From Phyto melanocephala (lineage: Eukaryota; Arthropoda; Insecta; Diptera; Rhinophoridae): 64,000 bases of DNA. The notes under the pieces are model-generated. The model was not told where the DNA came from and ran no database searches. It was given only the letters and a program-made list of their open reading frames with translations. Below, piece by piece: positions 32,523 to 44,234 of this stretch. The translations under genes and the position numbers were made by a program. Positions within the stretch are counted from its first letter, which is position 1, and each line of letters begins with the position of its first letter. The stretch lies in contig OW799237.1 in NCBI GenBank assembly GCA_941918925.1, positions 111,384,515 to 111,448,514 of the forward strand, written 5' to 3'.

Positions 32523-32848
32523 AAATATGAACGCTTCTAAGAGTTGGTATTGGTCTTAGCACCTGTATGTCATATTGTGCAACTCAATCACAATCACAGG
32601 TGGCCTTTCTCATCTACATTCATCTCTTAGTTTATGTATGGGTACCTTACTAAAGAGCTGAGGCTATTTAAATCCAATTATTTTTTTCGCTATGAGGATG
32701 ACAGGCCGAAACAACTTTAGTCATTCTCTATTTTTGTTGAGAAGGCAACAGTACCCAAAAATATAAGTGGTCTTCAGCAAATTTTATGACCAGAGTTTAA
32801 CCTCTTTCAAGGTTTGGCTACAAGAAACCAACGATTTATGGCATCATT

Positions 32849-33793
32849 TTAATAAATAAAAATGCATTCATAATTTTAATTCAATATCAAGTGCAAGAAG
32901 CAAAAATTATAACTTTTTTAAAGGTCGCGGCACTGCCCACTTTTCTAATAAAGTCATGACAGTCATATGTGTGCACAGTTTCAGACAATGGGTGAAGTTC
33001 AAGTAGCTGAAAATTATAACTTTTTTTTATGGGCGTGGCACTGCCCACTTTTCTAATCAAAAATTGTTTAAGTCATGACAACTCACTATGTGTGCAAAGT
33101 ATCAGAAGAATCGGTCTAGTGCAAGTACTTCAAAATTATAATTTTTTTTATGGGCGTGGAACTGCCCACTTTTCTAATCACAAAAGTGTAAAGTCATGAC
33201 AGCTCAATATGTGTGCAAAGTTTCAGAAAAATCGGTCCAGTGAAAGTACCTCAAAATGATACTCTTTTTTTATGGGCGTGGCACTGCCCACTTTTCTAAT
33301 CACAAAATTGTAAAGTCATGACAGCTCAATATGTGAGCAAAGTTTCAGAAGAATAGGTCCAGTGCAAGTACCTTAAAATTATAACTTTTTTTATGGGCGT
33401 GGCCCTGCCCACTTTTCTAATCACGAAATTATAAAGTCAGGACAGCTCAATATGTGTGCAAAGTTTCAGAAAAATCGGCTTAGTGCAAGTACATCAAAAT
33501 TAAAACTTTTTTAGGGGCGTGGCCCCGCCCACTTTTCTTATCACGAAATTATTTAGTCATGAGAGCTCGATATGTGTGCAAAGTTTCAGAAAAATCGGTC
33601 AAGTGCAAGTAGCTAAAACTGATAACTAATTTGTATGGGCGTGGCCCCGCCCACTTTTTTCCACCCATAAACACTCCCTGGCATGTGTCCAACAACTTGC
33701 CAAAGTTTGAGTCCGATCGGTTTTACAGTTTCGGAGTCTATAGCTAACACACACACACACACACACACAGAGTTTCACTTTTATATATATAGA
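32849..33793 (-). mobile_element. Non-autonomous Helitron Hel-A, copy 2, 3' end lost
   Basis: On the minus strand it begins TCTATATATATAAAAGTG at 33793 after A, with (GT)n, 'gttagctatagactccgaaa' and 'gtaaaaccgatcggactcaa'. The body has seven GGGCGTGGC..TGCCCAC motifs at about 121-bp spacing. It stops at 'gcatttttatttatt' near 32849, just before where copies 1 and 3 have the GC-rich hairpin and CTAG. That terminus is missing, so this copy is truncated or internally terminated. Confidence 0.82.
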
Positions 33794-33885
33794 TTTATCT
33801 TTTTTTTACATTTTTCCTAATGTTCATATTCTCTCATATTCTTAAAAAAAATGTCATCTAATAAGAAGGAAAAAAATAAATTAAA

Positions 33886-34649
33886 ACAAGTAAAAGCGCT
33901 ATATTCGGCCGTGCCGAATCTTATATACCCTTCACAACGTGTAGTCATGCAATAACAGTAAATTCACGTATGTATGTTAAAAAAAACAAAAAAAAAAATA
34001 AAAAATAAAAAAAAAATTTAAAAAAAAAAAATTAAAAAAAAAAAAATTATTATATACATATATAATATATATAAAACAAAAAAAAATAAAAAAAAAATTA
34101 AAAAAAAAAAAAATAAAAAAAAATAATAAAAATATATATAATATATTAAATAAAAAATAAAAAAATAATAAAAAAAAAATTAAAAAAAAAAATTTTAAAA
34201 AAATTTAAAAAAAAATTTTTTTGCCTCAGCTGGGATTCGATGCCACGTTTTCTCTAACCAGTATACACGTTTGTATGTATGTATGTTGTTGTTGTAATGT
34301 TGTTTTTGTGAAAAAAAAATCGAGGTGGTCGTGGGTTTTTGCTCATTACTCAGTTGTTTATGTACCGATGTTTCTGATTTTCAATAGCGATCTACTCCCG
34401 AATATTTCTGATATTTTAATACCTTACCCGGGTCCAACCTATGTCGGGGGGCTTCAAAAAGTTGATTTCAACATACACACGGACAGACGGTCAGACGGAC
34501 AGACGGACAGACTGACAGGGCTTAATCGACTTCCCTATTCATAAGCTTTCAGAAAATATATACTTTATGGGGTCGGAAATGAAAATTGTAGAAATTTTAC
34601 ACGGAATGACAAACCTATATATACCCTTTTTCACTGTGTGAAGGGTATA
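33886..34649 (-). mobile_element. INE-1/DINE-1-like element, copy D
   Basis: Seen from the plus strand, it runs from 'acaagtaaaagcgctatatt' and the hairpin ATTCGGCCGTGCCGAAT to 'gtgaagggtata' at 34649. Between them are an A-rich core, 'cagacggacagacggacaga', 'taatcgacttccctatt' and 'actttatggggtcggaaat'. A 107-codon open frame across 34221-34544 is part of the repeat, not a gene. Confidence 0.82.
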
Positions 34650-35640
34650 AAAAACAAATTAAAATCAAAAAATTATTATTAATACTTGGAATGGCTTTTA
34701 CCACAATAGTTGATTTAAGAGAATGACTCCTCAAACAAAATTACTGATCAACATTTTGTTTTAACGCACATGATATTACTGCCCCGTAATTACTATTCTG
34801 TAAAAATATCACATTTTAATAAAAAACAAACAAAAATTCCTCAACATTGTTGCGGAACCAAAAATAAAAATTTTTCGAACATGAGTCGTAAATCATTTTC
34901 ATTTAGAAACCATTTTAATTTGTTTTTTTTTTTTTTTTTACTTTAGCCTCAAATTACAATCGAATGCCAATAATAGAAAACAAAGACAACAAAATAGTTT
35001 TTTTTTCTATATATTTTTTTTTTTTGGCATGATGAAAAGCACACAACAGTGCAATACAATGCAACAACGCCAAACTTTTCTAGCACGAAAAAAACTCAAA
35101 TATTATGAACAAATAAAAATCTTGCTAAATCTAAGTGTATTTATTATTTTACTGAACCAAAGAAAGAAATATTAACAACAAAACAAAAATCTGTTAAATT
35201 AACACAAACATAAACATTTATTATAACAATATTTTCTTGTGACAATACATACTTACACACATACATCTGTGTATGTCTATTAGTGAACATTGCCATTTAT
35301 GCGAGTATTTAACATTTAACAGTTTAAATGTTAAAAAAAAATAGTAAAACTTTTGACACCCTACTTTAGGGTGTATTAAATAAAGTTGGTAGTAAGAGTT
35401 GCTGGCATGGATTGAAGATATTAGAGAAATTAAAAAAGAAATTAATTTTTAGAGAAAGAAAAATATATGAACAGATTCGATCTGAATAACCAAAGAAAAT
35501 TTAAACTCTATTTACCAACATAAGCAGCGAAATTAAATATTAAAATAAAACACTTGAAACGACCTTCATATCTTATTCAAAATCAATAAATGTGATTTAA
35601 ATACACAGGGTATAATTGTAAAACTAGCTGTCATACTAAT
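34650..35640. other. AT-rich DNA, nothing recognised
   Basis: Poly-T and A-rich runs near 34920-35030. No supported feature. Confidence 0.45.
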
Positions 35641-35685
35641 GAAGTATTTTAGACTTTTTCTGCAGTATATTTTGGCAATTCATAA

Positions 35686-36445
35686 TGTAAAGATTTACAC
35701 CAGAACAACATTTACAAATTGTAGAAACTTATTTCAAAAAGTCGAGCTGTGTTCGAAAAATTCATAGAGTACTTCGTCAAATTTACGGTGCTCATGTGGA
35801 CGAAGTCAATAAGCAATACCATATATCGATTAAAAACTACGTTTACTATTTTAAATAATATTCATTTAAATCGAACCCATACCGCGCGCACAGAAAAAGC
35901 CATCGCCGCCGTAGTCGCCAGTTTAACTTAGGACTCTAATTTATCGATCTGACGCCTACCTCAACAACTGGGTCTGTAGATTCTTGAGTTTTTATTGCTC
36001 ATGTCATTGTACATCATTTAGAGGAGAAATGGTTTGAGTAAGATGACGCAATATGCTATACAGCAAGCGAAATCATCGCTTTCTTGAGTCAAACGTTAGG
36101 TAACTAAATGTTCTCAAAGAAAGCTCCTCGTAATTGGCCACTTCATTTGTGTGATTTCAAACCTTTGAACTACTCCTTTTGGATGTGCCTTCAATTTCTG
36201 ATCTATGCTGATAAACCAGCAGCAATTGATCATTTAGAAGCCAACATTCGAAGCACTCTTAAAAAAATAAAACCATCTATATTCGAACAAGTTTTGCGAA
36301 ATTGGATGGCGGTTGTAAGGCCTAGTCGAGGAGGTCATATGCCAGAAATTATTTTTTAATATTAAATGCCATAAGATTTTTGATCTAATAAAGCAAAAAA
36401 ATTCCATTGAATTTGTTGTGTTTTATTTTGAAAAGAATTCTATGC
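35686..36445 (+). pseudogene. Tc3-like (DUF4817-type) transposase relic 4, internally deleted
   Basis: The start reads RFTPEQHLQIVETYFKKSS then VLRQIYGAH near 35695-35785, the helix-turn-helix. In the frame at 35749-35931 it continues FTILNNIHLNRTHTARTEK and IAAVVASL, a linker typical of the family. Near 36030 is an eroded QQD-type block ('gaaatggtttgagtaagatg'). The frame at 36108-36359 gives RNWPLHLCDFKPLNYSFW (third block, Asp to Asn), then YADKPAAIDHLEANIRS and SRGGHMPEIIF at the C-terminus. The first catalytic block is missing. The 3' flank recurs at 20335-20642, so this is a second member of the same element. Confidence 0.82.
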
Positions 36446-37211
36446 CTCTAATAAACACTCTCTGCATATGTACATACATACATATTTATATACACATACA
36501 TTTGTATGTATAAATATGAATGTTAATAGGCCTTATTGAATTCGTTGACAGCCTTAATTCAACCACAAAATCTTTATTTATTATTGTTTTTAACCATGTT
36601 TGAAACCAATTTAGCGTATGTTCGATTAATCTTTTTTGATTTATAAGCAACTATGACGACAAACGAGCTCCACAACAACATTTACAGCAACAACAACACA
36701 AAAGACAAACAAACAAATATACAACAACTAAGTGAAAAAAACTTATTTTAACACATACAAACAAACGAGTAAGTGAACAACTCTTTAGATCACATTTGTG
36801 TGTACGTATGTCTGTATGTATGTCTGTATGTATGGATGTTTGTATGTGAATTCTCATAAATAAATAAATAAAATACTATTTATATGAGCAAAAATAGAAA
36901 ATGTTTAACTAATAATGGCATTTAATTGGCAACATTTATGCTTACATGTAACAAAACAATAATAATAACAATAACAAAAACAATAACAACAACAGCAATA
37001 ATGGAGCATAATAAATGACATATATTTAGTGGAGTGTATGAGTGTTTGTTAGTGTGGCGTTAAATTAGACTGCTGCAAAACTATATGGAAACAGCTGTTT
37101 TAAGTGGATTCAGACGATATGCAAAAGGTTTTCCAATAAAAGTGATATGATTTCTTTAAAATGACACTTATTGTTAAGGAAATTCTTTTATTTTTTATTT
37201 TATTTATTTTA
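36446..37211. other. AT-rich DNA with CATA/GTAT microsatellites
   Basis: (CATA)-type repeats at about 36465-36500 and (GTAT)/(GTCT)-type repeats at about 36803-36846, plus CAA-rich DNA near 36960-37005. No gene recognised. Confidence 0.5.
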
Positions 37212-38264
37212 CTAGCTAACCCGGTCCGTGTTGCTGGCCCTAAGCAAACATTAGTGTTGTATTACCACACGATTTAAATTGAGCTTTTAACGAAATTTAC
37301 GGCCTTCAAATAAAAATCCATTGAATACCTATCATAAAGTTTTTTTTACAGAATAACTGACATATGGTGTAGGTACGGGCTTAATCAAAAAAGAAACGCA
37401 TGTATTTAAAGCAAATTGAAAATTTTATTTATTTATTACTTCATCTTAAGGCCAGCGGAGAGACAATGGTTTTTGTTTTTTTTATTTGGTGTAAAAACGT
37501 ATAAATTTTTTGGCGTGCCAGCTCGAGAGCAAGCCACATACAACTGGCCGTGTGAAAAACATGAATTTTTGAATCTGCCACCGATAATTGTTGCCGCGAT
37601 TAAATTTGGTGAACAGTTTTTGATGGTCAATCTGGTTCCGTTGCATAACTTTGGTGCGTTTAAGATGCGAAAAAGAATTACCGGTGATCCAACCTTTAAT
37701 CTTAGTACATGCGGTGGCATTCCAGGTGGTTGCAATGAATTCAAAAATTCAGTGGGATAATTGACGGCTGGTTCTTCATCCATTAATGTGTTGATCGATT
37801 TGTATTTGATTAATTTCCCGGGCAGTTTTAATTGAATTTGCTCACTGAGTTGTAAATATTTTTTGTAAATAAACCGAAAACTCGGATTTTTGAATGCAAC
37901 ATTTCGAAAGTTTTAAAATTTTAATATTGAATCCTTATTAACATAGATTTTTTGTAAATATCGTCGGAACTACATAGCCGATTTAAGAGTTTGATATCTC
38001 GTTTCAAAAAACATGACAACTTCTTTAAAATAAAATCAAAAAAGACAAACAAAATAAATATATGTATATGTCATTGGTGGTGCAATATGAAAATTGGATT
38101 TTGCCACGCTTCTCCGCCCGCAGACCGAAAATCAAAAATCAGACTTCACAGTATCATCCGCCTAAAAATTCTAAAGATTCCCTAAAAATTTCATCAAAAT
38201 CGGTTGAGCCGTTTTGGAGTCTATACGTTACATACATACATCCTGTTTTATATATATAAGAAGA
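37212..38264 (-). mobile_element. Helitron Hel-B with helicase remnant, both ends present, 1053 bp
   Basis: On the minus strand it starts TCTTCTTATATATATAAAAC at 38264 after A and ends ...GGGTTAGCTAG at 37212 before T. This is the Helitron end pattern without target duplication. The 5' part holds 'tatagactccaaaacggctc' and 'aaccgattttgatgaaattt'. The interior keeps only the last part of the Rep-helicase gene (see next entry), so it is a deletion derivative of an autonomous Helitron. Its ends differ from those of Hel-A. Confidence 0.85.
37436..37870 (-). pseudogene. Helitron Pif1-type helicase, C-terminal fragment
   Basis: The minus-strand frame is open from about 37870 and contains LKLPGKLIKYKSINTLMDEE, then NYPTEFLNSLQPPGMPP, LRLKVGSPVILFRILNAPKL, CNGTRL, and near the end SHGQLYVACSRAGTPKNLYV. 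It stops at 37436-37438. These are the last conserved motifs of the SF1B (Pif1-like) helicase of eukaryotic Helitrons: 'LK.G.PV.L.RN.....CNGTR' and the motif VI-like 'QLYVA.SR'. The Rep endonuclease and the Walker motifs are missing, so it cannot replicate itself. This stretch is the clearest protein match in the window and has few lesions, suggesting a young deletion copy. Confidence 0.9.
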
Positions 38265-38579
38265 TAGATTTAATGTGAAGTACAATTATTATAACTAAGT
38301 ACTAAATAAAACGTCATTCAAATGGTCTTCACGACTTCTTCTGCAGGAACGAATTCGATGAACCCAATTTTGAGTACTTTTACATCCGTATTACTTGTCA
38401 CTTTTGTGATCACATAGAAAATGAAATGTTGTTTGATATAAACTTTATAATTACAATATAATCGAAGTTGGCTTTTCATTTGAAAATACAATGGCACGTG
38501 CCTTTAAATGAACCACAAAATATTCTTCTAAGTACGATGTGAAAAAATTAGTATGTTTTTAAATTTTACAGAAGAATTG

Positions 38580-39240
38580 CTGCGTTAGCATTCTCCTTGC
38601 TCCTATTGAGTTGCATTATTTAGTGTGGGACCCCTTTACAATGTGAGAGATAAATTATCGTAGGGTTAAAAGTGTCAAACGCTTTTTCAAAATCAGGAAT
38701 TTAAAAGTTTGTAAGAGACCGCGATTTGACCCACTGTTCCACTCTTATTCTAAGTGTATTGACATGATCAATACACGATTTCTTCGGACAAAAGCCGTTG
38801 GGCTAATAAAATCAGAGACCCTTTTTGGTTTAATATTGCCTATCATTTTGTTCGCCATGCTAAATACTGTGATAAATTGTCAGTTGTTATTTCTTTTGAT
38901 AATTTTACTATAACGTTTTCCTTAAGTTCTTGGAGTACGCTTGTCCAGATGGCTTCTATAAATGGCAAACAGATTCTTGCACTCATCTCAGGGTCTACTT
39001 TGAGAATTTTTGGCGAGATATTATTAATTCTGGGCTTTTGTTATTATTAAGCCCCTAGATTACGCATTCAACATCAGAAAAAGAAGGGGTGGTGGTGGGT
39101 ATATTTAACGAGTTATCATGAGTGATGAATTAGTTTAGCTCTAGGGAGAGCATAGAGGAATATTAATCAGCCCATATATCAAGCAGTTCGTCTTTCAATA
39201 TAAGAAGTTTATCATCGTCATTTCTTAATGGTCTTCCAGA
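38580..39240 (-). pseudogene. Non-LTR retrotransposon reverse-transcriptase relic
   Basis: On the minus strand I read RINNISPKILKVDPEMSARI, then CLPFIEAIWTS, matching the 'PGIDNI..E.LK.DPE.SA.IL.P.F..IW' block at the start of a LINE reverse transcriptase. Further on are VLIMSIHLE and LILKKRLTLLT, frame-shifted forms of 'CIDHVNTLRI' and 'DFEKAFDT' (the latter near 38665-38693, where the catalytic-region Asp of RT sits). Endonuclease and the YADD region are not seen. The clade is uncertain (RTE/jockey-like). Confidence 0.7.
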
Positions 39241-40876
39241 TACACACACAAAAAATTTTAATTATAATATTAAAAATTATTTAAAAATTTCACAATAATC
39301 TAATTCACAATCTTGTGTATTTGCCTTTGCAAATTTGTATCATTACAAATGTGTTCTATTTGTGTATACTTTGTTAGTGTAAAGTAAAAATATACTTTTC
39401 TATTTTGCAAATGGACTGATGCTAGACTAATTGCACAAGATTGTGAATTACGCTAATACATACTATACGTCAAACACCGTAATTCACCTCATTGTAAAAA
39501 ATGTTTTTATTCTTTTAAAAATGACTACAAATTATATTTATAATTTTGCAAAGTTTGTTTTTGGCATCAGTCTAATGTGCATAAATATTGTTTATGAACA
39601 TAACAACAACACAAAAAACACATAAACTCCTGCATTTGAAGCAACTTGTGAACATGAACTTACAAACAATTGTCTATTTCTCCTTGTTGTTGTTCTTGTT
39701 GTTGTTGTTCCTGTTGTCTTTGTTAAAAAGCTACATAATGTTAAGAGTACAAGGAATAAATGTAAGACATTGTTTTTATGCTTCGAGTTTTCGTCTATTT
39801 CGTAGTCTATAAACAATAATCGAGCAAAAGTAACAAACCAAAAGGGTGGCAGTGTTAAAACACTCAACGAAATTATGGTGAGACATACGTAACGGTTTTT
39901 TTAACATCAAAATTTAAAATTTAAAAAAAAAACCAAAAATATTTTGCATCTATTTAAGTCAAAGAATTAAATTTTTTATATTATCCAACAGACTAAGCCA
40001 ATATTTTTGTACGTATTACTTAAGCTACACATTTTCTCAGTGTATTAACAAATCCAAATCTGAAGTACCTTAAATGCCCAAGTTACCTTTTCCGTCTCAA
40101 CATATTTTTAAACGAAAAGTAAATGATTGTCTTTTATTGGCAACAGCCAAGAACAATGATAAAACGACATGAATATAAAGTCATAAATATGAATTTCAAA
40201 TGCATTTATTAGCAACTGTCAATGTGTTAAATATATGTACATTTAAGCCTCCATACAGACTTACGATTTAAAAAAAAAATCCTATAATTGTAAATAGAAT
40301 GTAAACGGGGTTAGGGAATTAAATTATACTAAGAATATTTAAATATTTCTTTTATAAAAACTTTAAAGAGTTTGCAACCTTTAGACGACTTTCACCTGCA
40401 AATACTCACACGTCCACACGTGGTAAATTATTGATTATTATAGTTTTTTTTTTAACGACCACAGTATTAAAGCTGATATTAAATGACATTTCTCTTAGTT
40501 CGTTTTTGTTAATGTTATTTATTTAAATTATGCAAAAGAACACACACTTTTTTTTGTTGTAAAATAAATTATTTTCCTTCTATGTATCGCCATTTGTAGT
40601 TCACAGCAGAATTTCCCTGGGTACTTCCTACAGACAGCGTCTTTCAAATTTTAATTTTATATTCTTACGGAGTTACTTTGATTAGTTTTTAATTTAATTA
40701 TTTTTATTTACATGAATTTAATTAACATTTTGATTTCTGTTTAAATTTTTATAATTTACTATAGTCTTATTTAGACTTTTTTTCTTAACTTTGGTAACAT
40801 TAAAAATGTAAACGATTCGTACTTTGTAGCATATACTTTCAAAATGTTTTTAAAATAACTATTTCTAGAATTTACA
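39241..40876. other. AT-rich DNA, nothing recognised
   Basis: GTT/CAA-type runs near 39680-39720. No supported gene or element. Confidence 0.4.
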
Positions 40877-41010
40877 ACCCAGCAAAAAAAAGATATGCAA
40901 AAGTAAATAGTGAACGCATGAGTTCAACCCATGATGAAGTGGTTCAATTTAGGTGAAACATGCATGATTTAAACATTAACATCTCATTGAAGAGCATGTG
41001 ATTATATGAA
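40877..41010 (+). repeat. Left fragment of an ACCCAGCAAAA-ended repeat
   Basis: It begins 'acccagcaaaaaaaag' and contains 'gaaacatgcatgatttaaac', words shared with the repeat at 46420-46765, whose inverted end is 'tttttgctgggtt'. The Helitron at 41011-41973 lies directly after, and 'cgcatgaacagtag' at about 42015 may be the continuation. So this looks like a MITE split by a Helitron. Confidence 0.45.
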
Positions 41011-41110
41011 TCTATATATCGTCGTTTTCAAATTATTGTGTTCTATAGGTATATGTTTAATGTGTCACATAGAACACAATAACTTCTGAACGACGATATA
41101 TAAAAGTGAA

Positions 41111-41149
<39 letters not shown>

Positions 41150-41973
41150 TAGCTATAGACTCCGAAACTGTAAAACCGATCGGACTCAAACTTTGGCAAG
41201 TTGTTGTACACATACCAGGGAGTGTTTATGGGTGGAAAAAAGTGGGCGGGGCCACGCCCATAAAAATTAGTTATCAGTTTTAGCTACTTGCACTTGACCG
41301 ATTTTTCTGAAACTTTGCACACATATTGTGCTGTCATGACTAAATAATTTTGTGATAAGAAAAGTGGGCGGGGCCACGCCCCTAAAAAAAATTTAATTTT
41401 GAGGTACTTGCACTGGACCGATTTTTCTGAAACTTTGTACACATACTAAGCTGTCATAACCATATAATTTCATGATTAGAAAAGTGGGCAGGGCCACGCC
41501 CAAAAAAAAAGGTTATAATTTTGAGGTACTTGCACCAAACCGATTTTTTTGAAACTTTGCACACATATCGAGCTGTCATACTTAATAATTTCGTGATTAG
41601 AAAAGTGGGCAGCGCCACGCCCATAAGAAATAGGTATCATTTTGAGGTACTTGCACTGGACCGATTATTCTGAAACTTTGCACACATAATGAGCTGTTAT
41701 GACTTTAGAATTTCGTGATAAGAAAAGTGGGCAGGGACACGCCCATAAAAACAATTATAATTTTGATCATTTTTGCACTGATCCGATTCTTCTGAAACTT
41801 TGCACACATATTGAGCTGTTATGACTTTACAATTTCGTGATTAGAAAAGTGGGCAATGCCACGCCCATAAAAAAAATTATAATATTTAGGCTTTTGCACT
41901 TGATATTCAATTAAAGTTCAGAATGCATTTCGATTCATTAAGGGGCGTAGCAACGCGCGCCGGGTTTGGCTAG
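41011..41973 (+). mobile_element. Non-autonomous Helitron Hel-A, copy 3, with palindrome in its 5' end
   Basis: It starts TCTATATAT at 41011 after A, is interrupted by a 76-bp palindrome, resumes ATATATAAAAGTGAAACTC, and ends GGGTTTGGCTAG at 41973 before T. It has (TG)n at 41114-41142, 'gttagctatagactccgaaa' and six GTGGGC..CCACGCCC motifs at 41241, 41363, 41483, 41604, 41726 and 41848, that is, 120-122 bp apart. No coding content. Confidence 0.88.
41020..41095. mobile_element. 76-bp palindromic insertion inside the Helitron terminus
   Basis: Arms cgtcgtt...attattgtgttctat and its inverted form atagaacacaat...gaacgacg pair over 34 positions, with 30 matches when flanking AT is counted. Against Hel-A copy 2, removing these 76 bases plus one ATAT restores the standard start TCTATATATATAAAAGTG exactly. 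This is therefore an insertion with a 4-bp ATAT duplication, the smallest mobile palindrome in the window. Confidence 0.7.
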
Positions 41974-42711
41974 TATATTAATAAATTTCACCCAATCCCA
42001 ATAAGTGCATGGAACGCATGAACAGTAGATGGAAAGAAGACCATGTTTTATGAGTTAATACTGTCTGATTACATGAATTATTTAAGATATTTTTTATATT
42101 TTGAAAAACATCACTAAAGACTAACTATTTTGTATTTGGAGAAGGCATTCATTTTAAACTTATGAAATGTATGAAATGAAAACAAAACGTTAAAAAAATG
42201 TTGTTCACATTGAACTAGTGCAAAATTTTTTCGCTGAGAATTTTTATAAAATTCACGAAAACTAGAAAACTACAGCAAGTAGTAGGTAATTATACATTAA
42301 TAAGACATGTATAAAAGAATATTAAGTTGATTTAAATCGTAATGAAATATTAAACGCAATTGTTTTTAATGAATAAACTCTTATAACGTTAATTTTAAGG
42401 GCGCTGATTATTGCTTGCAATAAAAAGAATCCCAATTTATTTAAAGAAAATAAACCAACGCTTATAAGAGGTATAAACGTCACAATTTTTTTTACTATTT
42501 TTTTATTTTTTTTTTTTTTTTTTTTTTTGTAAAATCTCTTAAGATATCTTTCATACAAAACTCAACAAATTCTGCATATTGATCCCATGTAATCAGTACC
42601 CAAAGATCTCTTAGAACCTTAATTTGGTACTATATGGTCACCTACCGTTAACTTCTAATGAACTTTCAAATAAACTTGCGTAAGGGTTCGTTAAGCAAAA
42701 AGGTCTTAATA

Positions 42712-43123
42712 CTACATTTACACCTGAGCGAAATCCAGTAGATTTGATTTAAAATATTTATTAAAATCTATACGGTTCATACCACTATTTTTTGTCATTT
42801 TGCAAGATTTCGTTTTCAAAACAGTATATTTATTTACAAGGTGGTCTGAGAGGCTCTGTACGCTCTACTTCTCCAAAATTCAAACTCCATATAAAAAAAA
42901 ATTTAAGCAATAAAGTACTTGTGCAATTGCAGCCACCTTACATATGATTGATTGAATTTTTCTTTATGCAGCGTAGTATCACGAAGTAGTACTAGATTTT
43001 AAGTAGATTTTGCCAAAATCTAGTGGCTAGTAGATTTCGTTTTGTATGGGAAATCTGGTAGAAATGAACAAGATTTCTCTCAAAACCCGTTAAGTACTAG
43101 ACTTTGTGTAAGTGTAAATGTAG
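42712..43123. mobile_element. MITE with CTACATTTACAC ends, 412 bp
   Basis: CTACATTTACAC at 42712-42723 is matched by its exact reverse complement at 43112-43123, and 'ata'/'tat' flank it, consistent with a TA duplication. Inside, 'agtagattt' and 'aaatcta' words recur many times in both directions (42740-43080), making the interior partly self-complementary. No coding content. Confidence 0.65.
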
Positions 43124-43631
43124 TATAAGTCAAAAAATTACATTTCGAGTTTTTCAATGGGTTTTACTAAATTTATTCTCTCTTTATTTTGGTTTCCAGA
43201 ACTTTGCTCTTAAAGCTGTATTTCAGAAAAATTCATGTTTTTTGGGCTTAAACAAAAACTGTAGTTTCTTAAGACCATTTTTTTTTTTGTCTAACTTCAA
43301 ATAATTAAGGCCGTCAGTTTAATAGTAATGTATTTAATGATAGTACGAGTAAGCAAAACAGCAGCATTTAAGATACGATGAGGAGCATAGAAGGTCATCA
43401 CGTAATGTCATGTATTTCTCAATAATTTTTTCCCAAATGTCCCTTGATTTCTGTGATATAAAAATTTTAATATGTGTGTTAACAATATTGAAAAAAAAAA
43501 CAGAGGCAGTGGTATGAAAACAAAGAGCATAGCAAAACGGTAAATCATAGCAAAAATATCGGATACAATAGAACACTTACAAAAATTTTAAAAAACATCA
43601 AATAGCAGTGTTGCTAAATAATTACATTTAC

Positions 43632-44231
43632 CCTACGTTGCCACAAGCAAGTATTTACTTGCAAGTAGTGTATACGTATTACTAACGAAAATCAGGAGAA
43701 ATTCCAAAAAAAACACAAAAATTTTTTGAGTGGCTACACAGCACAGTGCAAGTTCATTTTTAAAATGTCGTCAACAAATAAACTTCAAACAAATTTAAAA
43801 CAAATGGCGCTGCTTCAATTGGTAATTAAGTGTTGTCAAATATCCACTATTGAACGTTACCTTTAGACATGTAACTTTTTAATATAATTTTTTTTTATTA
43901 AATTTTGATATTTATATTAAAACTTACATTTTAAATGAATATTTATATTTTTTCTTAATATTCTTCATATACATATATACATATTTATTAAAAAAATTAG
44001 CTGAATTATATACCACAATTAGATGATATATTATTGAGTTAACAAAAAACTCAGTATTAGACAACACTGTTTTTCGGCTTGTCACTTTACTTGCCGTAAC
44101 TGTAAAAATTTTACTTGCTTAAAAATTTCTTCGCAAGCAGAGTCGCAGGTTGCCAAAATGTGGTTGTGTTGGTAAAAAAGTGTTAGTGTATTGGTTTTTT
44201 TTCACTTGCACTTGCATGTGGCAACGGTAGG
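43632..44231. mobile_element. MITE with CGTTGCCACA-type ends, 600 bp
   Basis: The left end CCTACGTTGCCACAAGCAAG and the right end, inverted, CCTACCGTTGCCACATGCAA match with one indel and one mismatch. TTA occurs on both sides (43628-43630 and 44232-44234), a 3-bp duplication that would fit PIF/Harbinger. Further 'acttgc' words form inner inverted repeats. No coding content, and the superfamily is tentative. Confidence 0.65.
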
Positions 44232-44234
44232 TTA

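Noticed and set aside
34221..34544. 107-codon open frame on the plus strand
   Set aside because: It lies wholly inside INE-1-like copy D, and parallel frames appear in other copies (4012-4230, 26768-26956). It is repeat sequence, not a gene.
37416..37760. 114-codon open frame on the plus strand
   Set aside because: It is the antisense of the Helitron helicase remnant, which has clear family motifs on the minus strand.
43607..44071. CAGTGTTG...CAACACTG pair like the hAT MITE ends
   Set aside because: Flanks show no 8-bp duplication, and the pair overlaps the better supported MITE at 43632-44231.
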